DNA from: Solanum dulcamara | Taxonomy: Eukaryota > Streptophyta > Magnoliopsida > Solanales > Solanaceae | Direction of reading: 5' to 3' | Length of the DNA stretch: 64,000 nt | Assembly (NCBI RefSeq): GCF_947179165.1 | Contig: NC_077246.1 | Location: 68,054,921 to 68,118,920 of the forward strand | In this document: positions 35,794 through 47,310 of the stretch, piece by piece | How positions within the stretch are numbered: the stretch's first letter is position 1 | How the letters are laid out: the number at the start of each line of letters is the position of its first letter | Translations under genes and position numbers: made by a program | The notes under the pieces: model-generated | The model's database searches: none | What the model saw: the letters and a program-made list of their open reading frames with translations, nothing else | What the model was told of the DNA's origin: nothing

Positions 35794-36636
35794 CTACTTC
35801 TTTTTCTTCTCAGTGTTTTCTGTTGGATTAGGCAAAGCCTCATAAACAGGCAATGCCAATGAATCACTAAACTTCAAATGAAAAGCTCTAACACCATTCA
35901 ATTTCTTAGGAACAAACTCAATAATTCCATCAATGGCAGCTAAAACATTCTCCATAACTTCACCATTCTCCATCCCTCCCCTCCCAATCTTCAAAACACT
36001 GCATGTTCCACTCCCTAAACACAACAAAGTCGCCGAACACGCTCTTTCTATCTCCTCCTTCCAATTACTATTCCCCCTTAAATCAACTGGCACAGGTACT
36101 TTCCTCTTCTTCTTGTAAAATTGCTTCCCTAATAAACCCGGAAGCAAATTAATCACTCTTTTATCAGCCAAAAACAGTTGATACAAACCGTACAAATCCT
36201 GCTTCGAATCAAAAGATTTGTACTCAGACTTCAACTTGGTAAACTTAAAAACTTTCGTAATTGGAATTCCTTCAGATTTAAGCTTTTTCTGCACTGTTTC
36301 AACATCAAGTTTGGTTTTTGAGTTGTGGGGTTTTCTGGGTCTGTCGTCAATGATGAGACAAATATTAGCGAAGGATTCAAGTGGGTTGAAAAGGGGGTTT
36401 GGGAGGATGATTTTGTGAGGGGTTTTGAGTTCTTTTGGTGGGATTTTCTTGAGAGTTAATTGAAGGTAGATGAAATTATCATCTACTTCTTCTTCATCTT
36501 CTGCTTCATCTGTTAGTGAATTGAGGTTTTGGGGTTCATGGGTTTTCTTGGATTGAAGTTTTTTCCATTTGAGAAGAGCGTTAACTGCTTTGCGAACATG
36601 GTCTTCGTTGATTTTCGCCATTGTTGTAGAAGCCAT
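35794..36636 (-). CDS. Ribosomal L1 domain-containing protein (RSL1D1/Utp30-like)
   Basis: The 280-residue protein has an intronless coding region. It belongs to the eukaryotic L1-domain family (yeast Cic1/Utp30, human RSL1D1), nucleolar proteins that act in ribosome assembly; they are not the structural L10a. An acidic insert EAEDEEEVDD lies near 44-53. The L1 fold is marked by IYLQLTLKKIP, 'ICLIIDDRPRK', 'IPITKVFKFTKLKSEYKSFD', the segment LYGLYQLFLADKRVINLLPGLLGK (about 149-172) and the following 'FYKKKRKVPVPVDL'. It ends in a basic tail EKKKK. The start chosen is the first Met (MASTTMAK); the second at residue 6 is possible. Confidence 0.9.
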   Translation of the reverse strand: MASTTMAKINEDHVRKAVNALLKWKKLQSKKTHEPQNLNSLTDEAEDEEEVDDNFIYLQLTLKKIPPKELKTPHKIILPNPLFNPLESFANICLIIDDRPRKPHNSKTKLDVETVQKKLKSEGIPITKVFKFTKLKSEYKSFDSKQDLYGLYQLFLADKRVINLLPGLLGKQFYKKKRKVPVPVDLRGNSNWKEEIERACSATLLCLGSGTCSVLKIGRGGMENGEVMENVLAAIDGIIEFVPKKLNGVRAFHLKFSDSLALPVYEALPNPTENTEKKKK

Positions 36637-37250
36637 TGTTGCTGAGTTGAAGAAAAAATTTGGTACTATTATGGAATGGTGACGGCGGTGACTGTGAATA
36701 AAGGTTTAAATTACATTTTTGGTTCATAAAGTTTGGAAGATGTGAGAATATCGTCCTACTATTTTATAGATTTTTGTATTAGGATCCTAATTTTTTTATT
36801 TTTTTTTATTTTTCATCTATTGGAATCTTATTTGTCTGTAGGTATTATAAAATTTAAAATCTTAACATGGTAATGTTGAAAGATAAGTTCATATGTTTAC
36901 TATTATTCAAAAATAGAGTTTAAGGTGTATCTTAGGATGATATCGCCTTAAAAGTAAATTGAGAGATTAGACGAAGAAAAAGGATGATAAACTAAGCTGA
37001 TTGAGTTAGACAACTATTTTGTAATATTTTCACATATGATTAATAAAATAAGTTAGTTACTTAAAAAAAAAATCGACGAAATGTTTAAGTGAATTGAAAT
37101 ATACAAATGTGGAGATTCTCAATTAGAGTAACTTTTAAATTAATGGACAAACAAGAAAAAATAGTGTATATCATCAACAATATTGTGTACAAGCATAGAT
37201 AAGCCAACAAAAGAACAAGCTTACTAATTTCGCTTCAATAATAATAATAA
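36637..37250. other. Upstream region of the L1-domain gene, AT-rich
   Basis: It contains the 5' UTR and promoter of the minus-strand gene near 36640-36720 and then featureless AT-rich sequence. It ends in a short ATA microsatellite (37236-37255), into which copia element 2 inserted. Confidence 0.5.
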
Positions 37251-37255
37251 TAATA

Positions 37256-37497
37256 TGTTACAAAATAATATATGTTCATGTTATTCTCTATCATAATTTG
37301 TTTATACTATATCTTATCCTCCACCATAATTTATTTTCATTATTATATATTTCCATCACATTTTGTTTCTTCTTTTAGGCCTATAAATAGACATTTTTGT
37401 AAGCATGGATGAATATACAAAAGAGAAGAAAATAATAAGATTAGTCATTTGCTCTCTCCTCCTCTTTTTAAGTTGATTTGTCATTTTATTTATAGCA
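37256..37497 (+). repeat. 5' LTR of copia element 2
   Basis: It starts TGTTACAAAATAATA and ends TTTATAGCA. The TATA-like box is 'ggcctataaatagac' near 37378. Confidence 0.92.
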
Positions 37498-39223
37498 TGT
37501 TATCAGCACGAAGCTCACAAATTAAAGGTAAGATTAACTCAATAATTAGATCATGGAAGTGGTGAGTTTCTCTTCTTTGTTGTTGGTTGATTTATAAAAT
37601 TTCAATTCCTTTGAAGTTTTAAATTCATTTCATTGTCTCAAAATGGAGATTTATAATATGATATGATAAATAGGAGCATTAGTTTTTCATTGTCCGTGCA
37701 TAAACTAACATTCTTGACATGCATACATAAATTTATAATTTTTGTCAATGGCGTATTATAGTATGTTTGCATCAACTTTATTAACTTTATTATTCACATT
37801 TTGTCTCCAAAAAAAAAGTTATTATTTACCTAGTTAGACTTAACTGTTGTTTTAAGATTGTAGAATAAACAAGTATTATTTTTTGTCAAGATTTACCATA
37901 GGATTCATTTTGTTCCACCGTATTAAAGTGAAGGTCAATATTATAATTTTTTATGAATATTAAAGTGAAGGTCAGTATTTCATTTATTTGTTTTATATAA
38001 ATTTTATATTTTATATTTTGTTGAGAATTACTTTAATTAAATTGGTAATATTTCAAAGGTTTGAGGATGAGTCCAAGTTCACTTGGCCAATCAGTCTTGG
38101 TTATTAGGGTAAGACGGTGGATTCAAGTTTCATCGCACAAAAAAAAACATTATATCCAGTCATGATGTATTGTGATAATATATGTTGGATTGGGTTCCAT
38201 CGAATTATGGCCTAAAACGCCTTTATATGGATAAGACATTAAGTTTGAGCGTCAATGCACCATAGTGATGATACAATGATGACTAAGGCAAAAATAATAT
38301 ATTTTGATGAAAAGTCATGAAATTCGTCCCATTGAATCTGCTCCATTCCCTTAAGAGAATGTGGTAGCAGTACATGATAAGTTTGAAATCTGTCCAATTG
38401 ATTTGCTTCATTCTATTGTATGAATATGATAGCAATGAATAATAAATCTGAAATATGACAAATGATTGAATAAATGATTAAGGGCATGGAGGGACACAAC
38501 TATAATAGTCATCATTGTGGTAATTATAAAAGGAAGAACATTGTGGGTTCTCCAAATAGTCCTTCAAAAATGTGAAAGTATTTTTTATCATCATAATGGC
38601 ATGAAAGGTGATTGGACTCGTGGTCGTTGTGCGACATAATAATTTGATAAATTTATAAATCCTCCATCAAAAGAAAGGAAGATAAAGTGGTGGTACACTT
38701 GCCCTTTCAAAATGATGTTGGGGTGTGTCATGAAAATATGATGAATTTCAAAGGCATGACAATGAATAACATAATGCCCTTTTAATGAAAAATCATGAAG
38801 CCTGTCCCACTGAAAATGCTCCCTTACCGAAAGAAAATATGGTATACGCACAAGGCAGTCTGAGATAAGACAAAATGATTGGGGCCAGAATAATGTGCGT
38901 GAGCATGGCAAGGGCAAGAGACAATATAATAATCGTCGAGGTGGTGCCTCCAATTTTAATGTCCGGGTGAAGTGACATTTGACTCTTAAAGATGATGTTT
39001 TTGATGGCCTCGATGATATTACTCATCTAGAAGCTAGAGACTTCTTTGGGGATTGAAACTGAAGATTTATCATTGAACTGAAAATAAATAATGTTGTTAT
39101 TTTTATGTGTTTTACTTAAAGTTGAAGTACTTAAATTTTTCTTTTGTTAATTTTTCGTATTTCTTATTATGAATTTTTATTTTATGAAGATAAACAAAAT
39201 TTCAGTTTTCAATTGGATCCAAG

Positions 39224-39679
39224 ATGAGTAATGGAGATATGTGCCTTTTGAATAGTGCTACAACGCACACTATATTAAGAGAAAAGAAATATTTTTCTCA
39301 TTTGGTTATGAAAGGGGTCAATGTTAATACAATATCCGGTAGTACAAAAATAATTGAGGGCTCTGAAAGAGCAGCCTTATCACTACCTTGGAAAATAATA
39401 TTGGCTATTAATAATACTTTGTATTGTAGTAAGTCTCAAAGAAACTTATTAAGTTTCAAGGTTATTCGCCAAAATGACTATCATATTGAGACTGTTAATG
39501 AAAGAAAAGTTGAGTACCTTTATATTACTACAATAAAAGCGGGAAAAAGATTTGTGCATAAAAAATTACCTGCACTTTCTTCCGGGTTATACCACACAAG
39601 TATTGATGTGGTTGAATCACATGCCATGGTAAATAAAAGATTTATTGACCATAATGATTTTATCATTTGGCATGACTGA
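39224..39679 (+). pseudogene. Copia element 2 protease/GAG-pre-integrase part
   Basis: The frame has 'LNSATTHTILREKKYFSHL', matching the copia protease segment where a conserved DSGAT-like motif is expected; here the Asp is replaced by Asn. It continues through SKSQRNLLSF and 'DHNDFIIWHD'. A stop breaks the following histidine-rich integrase zinc region (LAHLGYNMMRKIIENSHGH). Confidence 0.8.
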
Positions 39680-40092
39680 TTGGCCCATCTAGGTTATAAT
39701 ATGATGCGTAAAATTATTGAGAATTCACACGGGCACACTTTGAAGAATCAAAAAATTCTTCAATCTAAAAAATTCTTTTGTGTTGCTTGTTCTTAAGAAA
39801 AACTGATTATTAAACCATCAGCAACTAAGGTTGGGATTGAATCTCATATTGATGTGGTTGAATCACATGCCATGGTAAATAAAAGATTTATTGACCATAA
39901 TGATTTTATCATTTGGCATGACTGATTGGCCCATCTAGGTTATAATATGATGCGTAAAATTATTGAGAATTCACACGGGCACACTTTGAAGAATCAAAAA
40001 ATTCTTCAATCTAAAAAATTCTTTTGTGTTGCTTGTTCTTAAGAAAAACTGATTATTAAACCATCAGCAACTAAGGTTGGGATTGAATCTCA
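39601..40092 (+). repeat. Perfect 246-bp tandem duplication in copia element 2
   Basis: 39601-39846 and 39847-40092 are identical by eye along their whole length, including the in-frame stops. The unit is 82 codons long, so phase is kept. It spans the end of the GAG-pre-integrase zinc region. Confidence 0.93.
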
Positions 40093-40833
40093 TGCATTTC
40101 TGAAACGTATACAGGGTGATATATGTGGACCAATTCACCCTTCATGTGGACCATTTAAATATTTTATGATTTTGGTAAATGCATCTACAAGATGGTCACA
40201 TGTGTACTTATTATCAACCCACAACATGACTTTTGCGAGATTGTTAGCTCAAATTATAAGGTTAAGGGAACAATTTCCAGATTATGCAATAAAGATAATT
40301 CATCTTGATAATGCTGGTGAATTTACATCTCAATCCTTTAATGATTATTGTATGTCGGTTGGAATAAAAGTTGAGCATTCGATTGCTCATGTTCATACTC
40401 AAAATGGTCTAGCAGAATAATTGATTAAACACCTCCAATTGATAGCTAGACCATTGCTAATGAGGACAAAACTTCCTCTTTCGGTATGGGACATGCTATT
40501 TTGCATGCAACATCACTTGTGCGCATAAGGCCAATAAATTTTCATTAATTTTCCCCATTACAGTTGACTTTTGGAAGGGAGCCAAATATATCCCATCTTA
40601 AAATTTTTAAATGTGCGGTATATGTCCCAATTGCTCCACCGCACCACACAAAGATGAATCCCCAAAGAAGGTTGAGAATATATATTTGGTATGAATCTCA
40701 TTCTATTGTAAAATATTTGAAACCTATGACTGGAGATTTATTTACGACAAGATTCGCTGATTGTCATTTTGATGAATTAGTATACCCAACATTAGTGGGA
40801 GAACATAAGCAATTGAAAAATGAGATAGATTGA
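40093..40833 (+). pseudogene. Copia element 2 integrase remnant
   Basis: The catalytic core reads GDICGPIHP, then FMILVNASTRWSHV, then IIHLDNAGEFTSQ and HTQNGLAE. The first acidic residue of the D,D,E triad is Asn (codon 40178-40180); the second Asp and the Glu are present. A stop at 40418 and frameshifts break the frame. The downstream 'FGREPNISHLKIFKCAVYVP' part is at 40564-40833. Confidence 0.85.
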
Positions 40834-41340
40834 AATTTATTGTCACCATATCATTTAGATCCTCGAACAAATTAATGTGAGCAAGAAGTTCAAAAGTGAA
40901 TTTATTTGCAGAATATTACAAATCAACTGTCAGATGCATTTACTAACCTTCCACGGGTTACTAAATTGCATATCCAGCTGCTAATTATCAAGTTCGAGTT
41001 GATGGCCTGATAGGACAACTTGTTCAGGCAAATGAGTCTAGGCCACAATTAAAACATGGAAGACCAATTGATTCCAAGGATAAAAGAAAAGAAATAAATG
41101 ATCAAGATGATCATAATTTGGAGGCAATTGCTCAAGAAGAGCCGGGAGACATAACAAATGGTGATACCACCGAGGAGGTCTAAGTATCTGAAAATAATGA
41201 GAATGAAGAAATCTCAATAAGTTATGTCTCGATAAAAAAAAATGGAACCGAAATGATATTCCCTTGTGGTGGATGCAATTTACCTTCAAGTATCTAATGA
41301 ATTTGGTAGTACATGAAAAGCTTGAAATGCACCTAATGGC

Positions 41341-42285
41341 GTGGTCACTGTCTATTTATATGGCTTATTGGACCACGACATTTTTATGAAATTTTTTGAA
41401 GGATTCAAAATGCTTGAAGCATACAAGGATTCTCGAGAAATTTGTTCAATAAAGCTTCAGAAATCCTTATACGGGTTGAAACAATCAGGGCGCATGTGGT
41501 ACAATCGTCTTAGCGAATATTTGCTACAAGAAAGGTTTAGAAATGATCTAATTTGCCCTTGTGTCTTTATGAAAAGGTCTGGATCTGAATTTGTAATAAT
41601 AACAGTATATGTTGATGATTTGAATATTATTTGAACTCCGAAAGAATTTTATCTCCGTAAGCTTGTTAGCAAAATTTAGTTCTTCTTCAACACAAAGACA
41701 CTGAAATAGAATTAAGCATATATTCAGATACCTTCGAGGGACCATTGATATGGAATTGTTTTACTCAAATGAAGTAATGCCACAATTGATTAGTTACGCA
41801 GATGCAGGATATTTGTCTGATCCCTATAAAGATCGATCGCAGACAGGCTATTTATTTACATATGGTAGTACAGCTATATCATGCCGTTAAACAAAGCAAA
41901 CTATGGTTGCCACTTCTTCAAATCATGCAAAAATAATAGTCATTCATGAAGAAAATCGAGAATACGTTTGGTTAAGATCAATAGCTCAACACATTCAAAA
42001 AACATGTGGTCTTTCTTTGAAAAGAGATGTTCCAACAATATTGTATGAAGACAATGCTGCATGTATAGCTCAACTGAAAGGAGGATACATCAAAGGAGAC
42101 AGAACAAAACATATTTCACCAAAATTCTTTTTTACTCATGAGCGTCAAAAGAAGGGTGAAAGATATCCAACAAGTTCGTTCAAGTGACAATTTAGCAGAT
42201 ATGTTTACCAAGGCATTGCCGACTTCAACCTTTGAGAAAATGAGATACAAAATTGAAATGCGTCGTCTTCGTGATATTAAGTGAT
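41341..42285 (+). pseudogene. Copia element 2 reverse transcriptase and RNase H remnants
   Basis: 41341-41634 has the middle of reverse transcriptase (SLYGLKQSGRMWYNRLSEYL and YVDDLNII). The N-terminal part and the region after YVDD are deleted: 41636 jumps directly to 'KLVSKI' before RNase H. RNase H has YADAGYLSDPYKDRSQTGY, then YEDNAACIAQLKGGY, with a stop near 41888 and a frameshift near 42160. The motif 'catcagggggagtaaa' follows. Confidence 0.85.
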
Positions 42286-42465
42286 GTTCTCATCAGGGGG
42301 AGTAAATACGCGTTGCACTCTTTTTTTATTAACCAAGATTTTTATCCCAATGGGTTTTTCCTGGTAAGATTTTTAATGAGGCAACAAATAATGCGTATCA
42401 GGAATAAAGATATATACTTGTTCTTTCATTAGAACCTTTATTTTACATGTACATCTAAGGAGGAG

Positions 42466-42706
42466 TGTTATAAAATAATATATGTCCATGTTATTCTCCA
42501 CCATAATTTGTTTCCACTATATCTTATCCTCCACCATAATTTATTTTCACTATTATGTGTTTTCACCACATTTTGTTTCTTCTTTTAGGCCTATAAATAA
42601 GTATTCTTGTAAGCATGAATGAACATACAAAAGAGAAGAAAACAATAAAATTACTCATTTGCTTTCTCCTCCTCTTCTTAAGTTGATTTGTCATTTTATT
42701 TATAAC

Positions 42707-42707
<1 letters not shown>
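42466..42707 (+). repeat. 3' LTR of copia element 2
   Basis: It starts TGTTATAAAATAATA after the polypurine tract and ends TTTATAACA before the TAATA duplication. Confidence 0.92.

Positions 42708-42779
<72 letters not shown>
42708..42779. repeat. (TAA)n microsatellite, about 24 units
   Basis: It is an almost pure trinucleotide run directly after copia element 2. The matching run on the left flank (37236-37255) is only about six units. Confidence 0.95.
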
Positions 42780-43149
42780 ATGTATCTGAATGTATCTTTT
42801 TCAATATATGATAGAAAATTCTTAATTAGTGGTAAAATATATAATTATTTAAAAATATAAGCAGAATTAATATATTTGGTATGAGATGTACGTCTAATAA
42901 GTTACGTAGTTTCTCCTTAAATGTTTCTTATAATTGTTTTGATGTGTAGTTTAAATTAACTGATAAGAAATTTTATAAAAATATTTTTTATTTTTGTCGG
43001 GTTAAAAGTCATTTATGTTTGACTAATAATTTTACTCTTTTATCTAGTATATATTTTGCACTCACTATCAAAAAAGCCCTAAAAAATCTCTCCTCTTTTC
43101 CTCATTTTTTCTTCACAAAAAAATTAACACTTTCAGATCAAGTTACAGA

Positions 43150-46100
43150 ATGGGTTTCGGAGCCCTAAGATCCATAATCCGACCCGTTTCACGTGCACTC
43201 TTATCGACCCGAACCGTATCCGCCTTTGCTCCGGCGACCACCATCTCACCGGCACCGGAGCTCCGTCAAATATTCAACACTCTCCGACCTAGGCTTCCAT
43301 GGATTCCACCATCAAGTGCTTTCCACAGCTTAACTGACACTCGATTCCCGAAGCGAAGACACAGTGACAAGCCTAAACGTAAAAGAGCTAGCTTGAGACC
43401 TCCAGGTTAATCTTCATTTCAGGTTATAATTATTTCTTATGACTAGTTGATTTGCAACCTAGGGTTTAAGGTTTTATTTCATTTTCTGATTTGGGCATTA
43501 CATTATGCAAAATATGTCTTTAGGTGCTTTTGGAATGGATGAATACTTTTTTTTTTACATATGAAGTGTCATTCATAGGAAATATTTTAGCCAATTTTCA
43601 CTAAGGTATTCAAAATATAAAGAAGTAAACATAGGAAGAAGTCAAGGGGTTCAATATGTGCTATATATACATAAAAAGTAACTTTTGACTGTGTATATAT
43701 AGTGTAACTTTTTGATGAAACCCTTTTGGTAACCTAGTTGTGCCCCTGATTTTAGCTTGAGAAGTCATTTACTTATTCATTTTTGAGTGATCACATTCAC
43801 AACAATGTCTAAGTGTTGGTTGATGTAAAGTAAAGAAAAATGACTTCTTTTGGTGGAAAAATATTTTCCTTGGAAAAAAAAACATATTTCAACAATTCAA
43901 ACTAGCCTCACACTAGAAAAGGAAGACATTTTCCGTAAAAATGTTTTCTTCTATGCCAAACACACTTGGTATTTTAGGATTTTTATCGGATTTTGGGTTA
44001 TGACAGAATGAAAAGAAATTAAAAGTTATTTTTGTTTCTTTTGGAATTTAGGTCCGTATGCATGGGTAAAATATACCCCCGGTGAACCTATAAGTCCAAA
44101 CAATCCCAATGAAGGAAGTGTCAAGCGGAGGAATGAGAAGAAGAGAATCGGGCAGCGAAAGGCTTTTATATTGGTATGTCGCTAGAACTCTTGATTCCCT
44201 TTATCCCTTTTTTTTGAATGATTAATCCTATTTTGGTTCTTGAGAGGAATGTGTTATGTGGGGTGAACTTGGGCTAATGTATATGTGAAGGTATGTTTAA
44301 ATGGATGCATCGGATCCTTTCAGCTTGAGTTACATATCTATTAAGTTGAGGGTTTAGTGGGTATGTGACAACAAAGATAACTTACTTCAATTTCAAATGG
44401 TTTTGGATCAATTATATGAATCCTCTATTAAGTTCTCTTGGGGTCCATTTGTCTCCACTAAATAATTTGTAATTATGGATCTAAAAGTTGTATTTGCTTT
44501 ACACATGTGGTTTTTGATATGTTTTACTTGAACCGAGGGTCTGCTGAAAACAACCTCTCTACCTTCACAAGTTAGGAATAAGGCTAAGGCTGAGTACAAC
44601 ACCATCCTCCCCAGACCCCACCTCAGGTCTATTTTCTTAACATGGTATTAGAGTCAGACCTATCACTATTTTTGTATTTCCAAATGTTGGGCTTCCATGG
44701 TATGTTATCCATGCTCCAATTTTCAGGCCTGGGGAGGAGGAAGGAGTTAACTGTCCCATATTGGTCGAGTAATACTCGCCTGATAAACTAACTTTTGGAG
44801 TTGAGTTAGTCCCAAAATCCATTTTTTTACCCCTATTAAGGAAACCTTGTTTTTTTTTTGCTTATATAATGTATGTTTTTTGTGTAATGAAACATAATGT
44901 TATAACTGACCTCAGCTCTTTCGGGATTGCGGTAAGTTGATTGATTGCGAATGTTTTTACTATTTGCTGTTCGGGAAAATGATAAAAGTTTCAATTTTTC
45001 TTCCCATTTGATTAGCTATCACCCTATCACTGCTCTTTTGCATGTTTCTCACTGCACTATTTTCTTGATTGGTAAAAGATAGTATCTTTCTCTACTATTA
45101 GCTATCCCAAATTCCTCAGAGACACATTGTCTTTAGATCCAGTATATCTATTCATTAACATCAACGTGCATATTAGATCTACACTGAAAGTATCCTAAGT
45201 AGCCGTTGACAACCAATTCCAAAGTGCTTCTTCAAAGACACTTAAAGCCACCTCTACTGATGATTCTCCGCCGTCCTCTCTCAACTCTTTCTCTTTCTTG
45301 ATTTTGCAAAATCAACTTTGCTCCTTCAAGAATCCAGAATCAAGGACTTGTATGGCTTAATAATAAACTGCACTAAGTCCTTCACTTTTTCCTTAATGGG
45401 GTTGGAGTAGAGTTGAGGCTGGTGGTGGACATGTGCAAATGTATAGTGAAGTTAGTAGATGGATGCATCTAGTGCTTTCCGCTCGAGCTACATATATAAT
45501 AACTCTTAGCAATAACAATAGTTTAACCTCAATGCTAAACTAGTTGGATGACTTATGAATCCTCTCTATCTATTAACTTCCGTTCTGTTCATTTCACTTC
45601 AATACTTGATAATTTGTAATTAGGAATCTAAAGCTTGAGATTCTCAAAATCTTTCACCTATCGCTATGCTATATCTATAACCAAATTGACCTAATGTGAG
45701 GGTACTAAATGCGAAGAACTACTAACCTTAATGTCAATTAGTTGGTATTGATACTTTGTCTCTATTATCTCTTCTTTGAACTACATTTTTATAGTTTAAG
45801 TTTTAAAATATATATGATTAGATTAAGTTTGCACCCAAAAAAGTAGTAATTAGAGTGGTACTCCGCACCCATGCACTTAAAATGTGGATTCAATATGGTG
45901 GTTCAGAGAGAGAGAGAGTGAAGGGGCTGGTTTGTTGCATATGTGGTGGTTTCAATATTTTGATTGTGTGAATGATTTTGGTGTGTGGGGTGGGATGGGG
46001 TGGGGTGGGTTGGTTATGTAAATGGGAAGATAATCTTGAAATGCAGTTTTCCAGTAATATTATTGGTTGATTACTGCCTAATGATGTTTGTATCATATTT

Positions 46101-46505
46101 TTATGTTTTAAAAGACTCCTCAAACTTATTACGAGTTTTCCTCCTAATGATGAATGTATCCTATTCTTGGTTGGGATTTAGCATTGTAATTGGCAATTTA
46201 AGGTTCAGTACTGTTTGTATCATTGTACATTTCAAGGACTTGGGCAATTCACTCTATTCCTTGTATTAATAAATTTGAGTTTGCTTCCTGTGATTCTTTA
46301 AGCAGTTCTTTGCTATAATTTGGGTTTTATTCATGCACAGGCTGAGAAGAAGAAGCGTAAAGCTCAGTTGCAGGAGGCACACCGGAAGAAAATGATTAAG
46401 CGAGTAGAGCGTAAGATGGCTGCAGTTGCTAGAGAAAGAGCATGGGCAGAAAGACTGGTAGAACTGAAGAAGCTTGAGGAAGAGAAGAAGGCAGCCATGA
46501 CTTGA
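43150..46505 (+). CDS. Small basic protein, probably mitochondrial (three exons); function not identified
   Basis: Exons are 43150-43405, 44052-44173 and 46341-46505, with GT-AG junctions whose phases join to 180 residues. The N-terminus (MGFGALRSIIRPVSRALLST) is rich in Arg and Ser and free of acid over about 50 residues, as in mitochondrial presequences. The middle has a conserved-looking 'SLTDTRFPKRRHSDKPKRKR' and 'PPGPYAWVKYTPGEPI', followed by 'NEGSVKRRNEKKRIGQRKAF'. The last exon is a highly charged Lys/Arg/Glu helix, probably coiled coil, ending LEEEKKAAMT. Such composition fits an RNA-binding or mitoribosomal accessory protein, but I cannot name the family. A CT-rich leader precedes the ATG. 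Intron 2 is largely a copy of MIA40 intron 1. Confidence 0.82.
43586..43750 (+). mobile_element. hAT-type MITE remnant in intron 1 of the 43-46 kb gene
   Basis: The body 'ttttcactaaggtattcaaa', 'tgctatatatacataaaa' and the end 'gtgcccctga' match the MITE family at 61266-61455. The left terminus is eroded. Confidence 0.6.
44215..46145 (+). repeat. Copy of MIA40 intron 1 inside intron 2 of the 43-46 kb gene
   Basis: Long near-identical blocks correspond to MIA40 intron 1. Examples are 'gaacttgggctaatgtatat' region with 25490; 44640-44840 with 26163-26360 (TRIM); 44880-45240 with 26430-26815; 45240-45310 with the MIA40 exon 1 relic at 26815-26880; 45380-46060 with 26960-27600; and 46045-46144 with 28330-28425. 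Order and strand are the same. The copy lacks the hairpin at 26.07 kb, the MITE at 27.64-27.97 kb and the stretch 27.97-28.32 kb. It has a TS SINE at 44533 that MIA40 lacks. Confidence 0.9.
44533..44628 (+). repeat. SINE (TS-like) within the copied intron
   Basis: It reads 'cgagggtctgctgaaaacaa', 'cctctctaccttcacaa' and 'cctccccagaccccacct', the body of a TS SINE without the TTG tail. Confidence 0.7.
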
Positions 46506-47310
46506 TCAGAGTTTCAATCTGCTAAGTTTCTCTCTTGTTTTTTGAGAGTGAAAAACTTCCAATCCCTTCTCTAAAATAGGCACAATTTCCTTCAACACAT
46601 GTCATGTTTTTCTTAAGGCTGATGTTTAAATCTTCTTGTCCTTTTGCTTTGTTAGTCTGCTTGAAATAAATTAGATTTTGAAGTTGAAAGGTAAGACTGC
46701 ACAAACTATCCAGAAACCTAAAGGCAACCTTTTTTTGAAATGGGCATGATGTTTTCTCACGCCAGTGTAGTCCCACAACGTGGTGTTTGAGCTCTGAGGG
46801 AGAGTGAGATGTACGCAGATTCTACCCCAAACTCTTCATTTACTACTTGACTGCGTAGGATTTGATTCCACTTAATGGTTGAAGAATTGGCTCAAAGCAC
46901 TTCAAACTCAACTGGTTTACATGCTTTGGTTCCAAATGGTTGGTTTCAATTCTCAATTCTATTCCACCATCAAAGAAAAACTTAGACTTGAAGTTAAAGA
47001 AATTAAACTTGAGAGTAATTCAAAATATGTGAAACAAATGATCCAACTGCTTTTAAAAGGCACACTTATGAACAAGTTTTAAGTGTTTCTTTGGTCGCCA
47101 ATAAAATTTATATGGCTATTTTGCAAAACATGTTTAGTTTGAGGGGTTATCTAGGTAATTAGCCTTTTTAAAATGAGTATTTTTCAAGTAATTTCTATGT
47201 GTCTCGTAGATACACGACATAAATTTCATCTAAAATTTTATTTACTAGAACTAGAGAATCGAAATGAGGATAACGACACCAAATATTCACTATCATATAC
47301 AAAAAAATTA
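46506..47310. other. 3' flank of the 43-46 kb gene
   Basis: It contains the likely 3' UTR. A degenerate TS-like segment ('agtcccacaacgtggtgttt', 46767-46840) is visible. I found no further gene. Confidence 0.5.

Larger units (their letters stand above)
37256..42707 (+). mobile_element. Ty1/copia LTR retrotransposon 2 (decayed, complete ends)
   Basis: The LTRs are 37256-37497 and 42466-42707, both 242 bp, TG...CA, with roughly twenty differences by eye. The target-site duplication TAATA is at 37251-37255 and 42708-42712. A primer-binding-type motif 'ttatcagcacgaagctc' follows the 5' LTR, and the polypurine tract 'aaggaggag' abuts the 3' LTR. Gag is around 38.3-39.06 kb, protease-like to GAG-pre-integrase at 39224-39780, integrase at 40090-40833, a partial reverse transcriptase at 41341-41634 and RNase H to about 42285. 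There are large deletions before and after the reverse transcriptase. A perfect 246-bp tandem duplication lies at 39601-40092. It cannot be autonomous. Confidence 0.95.

Noticed and set aside
42563..42781. Minus-strand open frame of mostly tyrosine codons
   Set aside because: It is the (TAA)n microsatellite plus LTR sequence read in reverse; no start context or family.
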